Shown: in pieces, positions 57,897 through 64,000 of the stretch
How positions within the stretch are numbered: position 1 is the stretch's first letter
Layout of the letters: each line of letters starts with the position of its first letter
Origin: Casuarius casuarius
Taxonomy: Eukaryota; Chordata; Aves; Casuariiformes; Casuariidae
Assembly: GCA_003342895.1 (NCBI GenBank)
Contig: PTFA01000024.1
Location: 335,634-399,633 of the forward strand
Length of the DNA: 64,000 nt
Reading direction: 5' to 3'
Notes under the pieces: generated by a model
Database searches by the model: none
The model's input: only the letters and a program-made list of their open reading frames with translations
What the model was told of the DNA's origin: nothing
Position numbers and translations under genes: made by a program

Positions 57897-59300
57897 GCAA
57901 CGTTAAGGCGAAAAAGAGACAAACAGTTCTAATGGAACTGCGAAAAAATTGTTGTGTTTCAGAAGAATCGCAGAAGCTGGACACACTTTTCCTTCTGTTG
58001 GAGCCGCCGCTGCCACTGGTTTGAGGTGCCACNGCACATGGCGGTCCTGGGGCAGGGCTGTCACCAGGAGCCGGCCTGCCCTGCCGGACCGGACCCCTGT
58101 CCGCCCTCTCCCTCCTGGCACGAGTCAGTGCTGCGAGGGTCACGGCGCCTTGGGCCGTGCACATCTTTGCACTGCTCTCTTCAGCATCTCCTACGGGCTG
58201 GTCCCCAGCACACGGGGCTTTTCTGGACACTGCTTGTCTGGGAAATGGACTGTAACCTACAGCATCACCGGGGCTTTTTTTGCTTCCCTCGAGCAAGCCA
58301 GAGCTGTGCCCTCTTAGAAAACCTGTAAAGGAGACAGGCTGAAAGCAGTTCGCTTTTTCTTTTAGAGACAGGCTGAAGCAATGCTCACAAGCTTGCTCTA
58401 CGGGGCCGAGCCAGGCGCCAAGGGCCTCGGCTCCTCCTGGTGCAGAAAAGCCAGGTTTGCTCACCTGCCTTCCAGCATGCTAGGGGCACCGCAAGCGTGA
58501 GGAGGACCAGCCGCACACCCCGCGGGATGCGGCAGCGCAAGGAGACATATGGGGGGGCCCTGCAGGGTCGCCAAGCAGGGACGTGCTGGCTCTGCCAGCC
58601 CCACTCTGAGCACAGCGCTTCCAGGAGCAAATAGCAGGACAGACACCCCCCCCCCCCCAAAAAAAAATGTGAAAANAAAAGNACAGAAAACTCTAATGGG
58701 GTCCCAGGTAGGGACTGGGGTGTGAAGACTAAAGGAGCTAGATCAGCCCATCACCAGACCTGTCTGCAGGCCCCCAGAAAGAAGCAAAAGGGCTCAGAGG
58801 AGCAATGCACAGTCCAGCCCCTCTGGCTTTAGTGTGGGTGCCCGTGGGAGACCTGGACCCCTCGAAGAAGGAGGGGACCTGGGAAAGGGCAGCACCATGT
58901 CCACCTGCACATGCCAGGTGGGCCCAGCTCACCTGCTCCATTGGGCACCTCCATGCCCAGGCCCTCGGTGGAGAGGTGCCCAGTTTGTGCGCTTGAGAGG
59001 GCTGCAAGCATGAGGCCACTGCCAAGACCCTCAGCTGGGCCAAGAAGGTGACAACTATGGCCTTGCGCAGCAGCCGCATGCTGGGCACCAAGTGCTGCTG
59101 GCAAATGCTGAGACAACTGGGCCAGAGATTTTGGTACATGGTCTTCCTCACGCTCGTGCCAAAACTCCTGCCAAGTTATACTCCATGTCCTTGCTTGTCT
59201 TCGATGTTTANGCACCCAGACCTGCTTATGCACCAAGTTTATAGCAGAGGCCTGGAACAGCTACCTTTTACAGAGGGTAAAGGCAAAGGATGGACAAAGA
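57897..59300. other. GC-richer block of unknown content
   Basis: This stretch is clearly richer in G/C and CG dinucleotides than its surroundings. It carries overlapping open frames on both strands (longest 57856-58464, minus). None of their translations resembles a known domain. A C13/A9 homopolymer pair lies at 58646-58667. It could be a promoter-like island, a non-coding exon or an unrecognised old element. Confidence 0.4.
58646..58667. repeat. poly-C/poly-A homopolymer junction
   Basis: Thirteen C followed by nine A, with two ambiguous bases a few positions downstream, suggesting sequencing difficulty. Confidence 0.8.
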
Positions 59301-60882
59301 GTTTTCCTGCTCTGCCCAACTGCAGTGAGACCACACAACCTGGAAGCTGGGTGCCACCAGTAAGCTGCAATTGAACCTTCTCAGGATGAGAAGGGGCCTG
59401 AAACCAGGTATTTCAGCTCCCACAACTCACCCATTGCACAGAAGAGATGAGCAGAAGCACTGCTCCCTCTAAAAGGCAGGACATAGGCAGAAAGAGGTGA
59501 GCTGAGTGAGCCCCAATGGAGGGAGGTGTCTCCCCACCCCTATGTGACATGCTGGCTCTTATGGATACTTTTCTCTCCATACCTGGCTTGTGGGCTATTT
59601 TCCACTAGGCCTTAAAAGTAGAGAGTTGTACTGAGCAATGTCCACATGCACTCTCCTGCAGAGGCCCAAAACCTGGCTGGGAGAAAGTTGGTGAGCTGGC
59701 AGATTTAATGTCTCTATAAAGACTCTTCACTGAGTTATCAAGAACAAAAATTTGACTTAAGTCAGGTCTCCCTTCATGTGGAGAATAAGGCACATCCGTT
59801 AAGTCCTTGTCTCTGCTTTCTAGTAGGATTNCTGTAGCATTTCCATCAGCTGAGAAACGATCACTTTGCCCCTGGAAGTGGGAGCCAGGTATCTAGATAC
59901 CACTGAATTATACAGGTCATGTATAGGGTTAACCCACAGCTCTCAACAGGCACAGCCCAAACCACTGCCTAGTCCGGACTCCTTCCATCTCCTCCAACCT
60001 GTTATAGCAGTCACCTCTAGCATCTCAGATATGAAGTACCTTCTGAAGAAGTTCATCGGCTGTAGAGGATGAACGAACACCAAGAGTGTTTACATGTGAT
60101 CACTTACAAACATTTGCAGTACAGAGATGTCTGTCTGGGCTAATCATCCAAGACTGCCTTTACAGCCAACGCAGAGGTGACTGCTCATCTCCAAACAGAC
60201 AGCCAAAGTAGGTCAGAAGAATCATACCCCAGAAGTGTTTGTTTTTCACCAGAGATAAAGAAGATGCTTAGAATGACAAAGCAGTTATCTTAGTAGACAT
60301 CTACAGTGCCCAGTGTAGACATCTATGGCCTTAAATGAACCATACTACCCCTGTTTCCCAGCCATGCTTGGGGATGGACTAGATGTTGAGCTACTCCACT
60401 CTGCCAAGTGGAGGTGATTCTGGCGTTATAAACATCTTTCAGATATCTGTGAAAGGTTTTTATCTTAAGGTGGGGATACGTCAGGGGTCTATGCCCCTCG
60501 GCACGCTGCCGGAGCTTGTCGGGGCTTTCAGAACAACAGCTTTGACTGAACTATGCCCTTGGGATTCACACTCAAAAGCCTGTTGCTAAACTAAGACACA
60601 AGTCCACTTCTCACGCTAGTTCAGCTTATTCCTCAGGCCATACTTCCTTCTGGCCTGCAGCTGGTAAGTATGAGAGATCTGCAGCTGAAGCGCTGTCACT
60701 GATCATCAGAGTACAAAAGTGTTAGGGAAGAACAGTGCTGAAGGCCTCTTTGGAGAGGAAAGCAACCAAGCTGGGTAGCACAACAGGATGATAGCACTAG
60801 ATCCCTACATCAGCTGGCAAGAAGTAATCAGCAGGGAATACTTCTCAGAAATTATTCCTTAGGAATTACTTCCCTGTCCTTG

Positions 60883-60934
<52 letters not shown>

Positions 60935-63900
60935 AGACACAGACACAGACACAGACACACACACCCCAGTAGGAATAAGAATATATTTCAATTTTATTTG
61001 CTTGCATTGTCAAGCAATTGTCTGTTACAGCACTATTTGAAGAATGCAAGTTATGAAAATTGTTTCCACTTTGCAAATTTATTATTAAAATTTTAAAAAT
61101 CTGTTTCCACTATAATCCCAAGGTCTTTCCTGCTCCCCCCTGGATACGTGGGCCAAATGGTCTTCGCCTGGACCAGGTTTGAGGCGTTGGCATAACCANA
61201 ACAGAAAGAAGGCTCTTCAGTTTTGTTTTCCATCCTTCAGAAAGTAAAGAAACCTGACATAAACCAAGAGCCTAGTAGCATTATGGGTATGAAAGCTGTA
61301 CTTTCTGGAAAATGAAACACACAACAGCTGGCATGTAGTAAAGCTACCAGAATAGATTTGGTACGGGCTGAGCTATACTGTGAAAATACAGAGTAGAAAT
61401 AATTAGATGCAGAAAATAAAGTGAAGGTGGTCAGAATGCTGCACATCGCTCGGTGAGGAAAGGAAAATGTTATGTAAATAAAGGACGGATACAGAAAGGT
61501 CCATGTGTTAATTGGGGGCATTTCTCTTGCCTGTCACTGACTAGAGTAACAGTAATGAAACCACTAAGAAAAAAGATGGGTGCTTGCAAAGGTGATAAAG
61601 AGTTATATAATGTCCGAAGCATCAAACAGCTCAGAAAAGATATGCTCAAGACACCAAGCATGATAAATGCCAGCAATCCTGTTGTCTTATCGCTGTATCT
61701 AAAAGACACTTGGAGCCAAATTATTTGTAAGAGTACAACTTTGAGAGAATAAACTGGCAGACAACTGGAATTAATTAATGCCCTACAGATCTGTGCTAGA
61801 AAGGTTGGAGAGCACTAAAAATATCCGAGGAGCCTGCTTCTTACACATCATGCCAATTAGATCTGGTCAGACTGTGACAAATTTTCTGTAAACATTCTGG
61901 AAGCTCTCTAGGGGGTTGAAATACTTGCATTAAAAATGCTTAGAATGTCAATGTCAAAAATGGAGGAGGAAAAAAAAGCAGAAGGAAATACTCATGTCAA
62001 GTATGTTATGGGTGATTAGCCTGAGTAGGTGGGAAAATTATCGCATCCTTGATTTAACAGCATTGTTGAGCATGGATTTCTCTTTGCTTTGGTGGGATTA
62101 GACCTAAACATCTCGTACCATTAAAGAAAAAGAGGAAAAGTCAGAAAATATGATGAACAAACTTCCACTGCTCTTGTTCTTGTCTAGATAAGAGACATTC
62201 ATTTTGATGGGGAAAAACTGGGGCATACGTACGTGTTGGGATGAGATGGAAACTAGGAAGAAGGGGAAAGCCACCAAATACCTACCCCAGCTTTGTAGTG
62301 ACATCTTTTATTTAATCTTTCTTCACTATCTGACACAAGTGACGGCAGGGCATGGGTCATTACACCTCACACTTCTTGCTTCTCAGATCCTTTCCCCACT
62401 TCCCTAGCCTATTTGCTCTGGCAAGGTCTGACCTGTCCCTCCAGAAAAGGAGAATCAAGACCAGCTCAATCCCCAGCTTGCTACCTATATCTACAAGGAN
62501 CATGAATAATGGATTTGGAAAAAAGTGGCAGGGGTCTAACATTGCCCTTCTCATATTTGCAAGTATGAGCAATGTCTGGGAACCAGCCTCAAGGAAGAGA
62601 GGAAAAGAGAAGTAGGGAAAGAAAAAGTCTGGAAAGCAGAAGAATGAATTTACACCACAGGAATGAAACCTCAGCATGGCAGGACTCTGTTTCCTGTTAC
62701 TTGCATACCCCTCCTCCAGGGAGATGGGGAAGCTGAGGGTTTTGTTAGTGTGATCAGGCCCGCTTTGCTTCTGCAATATCACTTTGCATCTTGTATATGC
62801 ACATTGAAAGGAAGAATTTGTTGCAGACTTCATAAACAATTTTCCCTTACCTACATCGCCACTTCTTCTTTTTCTCTCTGGCACTTATCTCGGTAATTAA
62901 ATTATGCAACCGAGGAAAGTGATCTGAAAAACAGATGGCACGCAAGATGCTATACAAAACAGTGGTGCATTTTAAAGTTTTACAGCAGACACAAGGACAG
63001 ATTTGGGTGGTATATGGGCCTTGAAGTAAGTAATTGAACTTCAAAGGCTGCTTGTGCAATGGTCCTTAGCTGGAAGAAAAGAATAGCCCTTTAGCCTCTG
63101 ACTTGATACTCACAATTAAATATTAAAATCAAGCTTTTCCCTGAACATTGCGGCCCATCTAATTTGCCACACAAGTTGGTGTGACCTAACCAACGTCCCA
63201 GGTAAACATCCATGTCAGTGTCCACTGCATAATATATGGGATTTGGGCAAGACGGGATCTTGAACCAAGCAGTTTAGCCAAAGGACAGTCCCAGNACTAG
63301 TCAAAAAAGTAAGGGAGGATGATACAAAAAAGATAGCAGCTCATGAATTAATCTGCATGAAGGTAAGACATCGAGCATGTGTGACACATTTCCCTGGAGC
63401 TCCACGGGTGGGATTCATCTCTTCCAGTTTCAGACATCCGAAAGTTATCTGTCACTCGTGTCTCCCTCTGTAGGTCTCCCATGAGAACCGTAAGGATCTC
63501 TGGTGTCTCGGCTTTGTGGTGGAGACTCCTGCCTTAGGATGAGATTAGACACCGCTGGGAGGTGACTGTCTCTCTCCACTGGCTACAAAGGGCTTGGACT
63601 CAGACTGAGGATCCGGTTAGAGAAGGTGAATCTCACACCGTGGGGCTTACAATTTTGACACTAAAATTTGTTAGAAATATAATGCACATATTGCAGCATT
63701 ATTAGCTGTTTTGTTCCTTGTAGAAAGAAAGTCTAAAAATATCCAGCGTTACTGCCACAGTGCATCCAAAACAGGCCTACTCTCATAGTCTGACTTGTCT
63801 TCACATTTGAGACCACTGTACAAACTGCAGCGAGCAGGCGCCAGCATGGGCTCCTGGCCGTGACAAGAAGAGCAGGAAAGGGGAAGGGGAGATCTTCCAC

Positions 63901-64000
63901 ACACGTAGCCGAGGAAAGGGGCTTGCCAATGGCATGTGCCTCTGCATCAGCATTAAAGATGTCTTCACTCGAAACATAGATGATAAAAGAGCTTGGGCTA
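59301..64000. other. distal downstream flank, no supported gene
   Basis: AT-rich sequence with only short, motif-free open frames, including 62360-62884 on the minus strand. The only clear element is the CA-rich microsatellite at 60884-60964. No RNA gene was recognised. Confidence 0.55.
60884..60964. repeat. compound (CA)n/(ACAGAC)n microsatellite
   Basis: A pure CA run of about 45 bases passes into repeated acagac units and back to CA. The long Cys-Val open frame on the minus strand comes from it. Confidence 0.95.

Noticed and set aside
57856..58464. 202-codon minus-strand open frame ending in poly-Phe
   Set aside because: It ends in a translated poly-A tract and has no recognisable domain. 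It was kept only as a note on the GC-rich block.

Overview
The window is vertebrate genomic DNA, most likely from a bird. It holds one large, recognisable gene on the + strand: PTPRB, also called VE-PTP or receptor-type protein tyrosine phosphatase beta. The organism call rests on the split vertebrate gene structure, compact introns (coding span about 47 kb), a GC-rich first-exon region lost in an assembly gap, and many old MIR/CORE-SINE-like fragments plus one CR1/L3-like LINE remnant. No mammal-specific young repeats were seen. The exact species cannot be read from the sequence.

Layout. 1 to about 3640 is upstream flank without a supportable gene. It has an old MIR-like SINE at about 1110-1435. 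About 3640-5590 is a GC/CpG-rich island that probably contains the promoter. It includes a 58-bp minisatellite (about 4083-4280) and a 640-bp run of N (4500-5139). The signal-peptide exon is not visible and probably lies in or near that gap. From 5140 to 51828 I can place 31 coding exons. Sixteen extracellular fibronectin type III (FN3) domains are each encoded by one exon, with phase-1 junctions where both ends can be seen. A 17th, membrane-proximal FN3-like domain is split over three exons. Then come one transmembrane exon, a juxtamembrane exon, an 18-bp microexon and nine exons for the single cytoplasmic phosphatase domain and C-terminal tail. Visible coding length is 5937 bases, about 1978 codons plus stop. 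That divides by three and fits the human protein (1997 aa) lacking only its N-terminal signal peptide. All catalytic motifs are intact: KNRY loop, WPD loop, HC(S)AGVGRTG and Q loop. No frameshift or internal stop was seen, so the gene looks functional.

The 3' UTR starts at 51829. It is AT-rich, carries two Pumilio-type motifs, and probably ends after the AATAAA at 52421 or the one at 52780. The remaining 11 kb or so (52.8-64 kb) is intergenic. It has simple repeats, a poly-A tract next to an unexplained GC-richer block (about 57.9-59.3 kb), and no gene I can support. By synteny in mammals PTPRR lies upstream and KCNMB4 downstream, but neither is recognisable here.

The window is therefore a single-gene locus. 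The most interesting details are a GC-AG intron, a frame-preserving microexon at the membrane-catalytic junction, a FOX:ETS composite motif in an intron of an endothelial gene, and the GC-rich minisatellite and gap at the promoter. I found no evidence of a novel multi-gene system.
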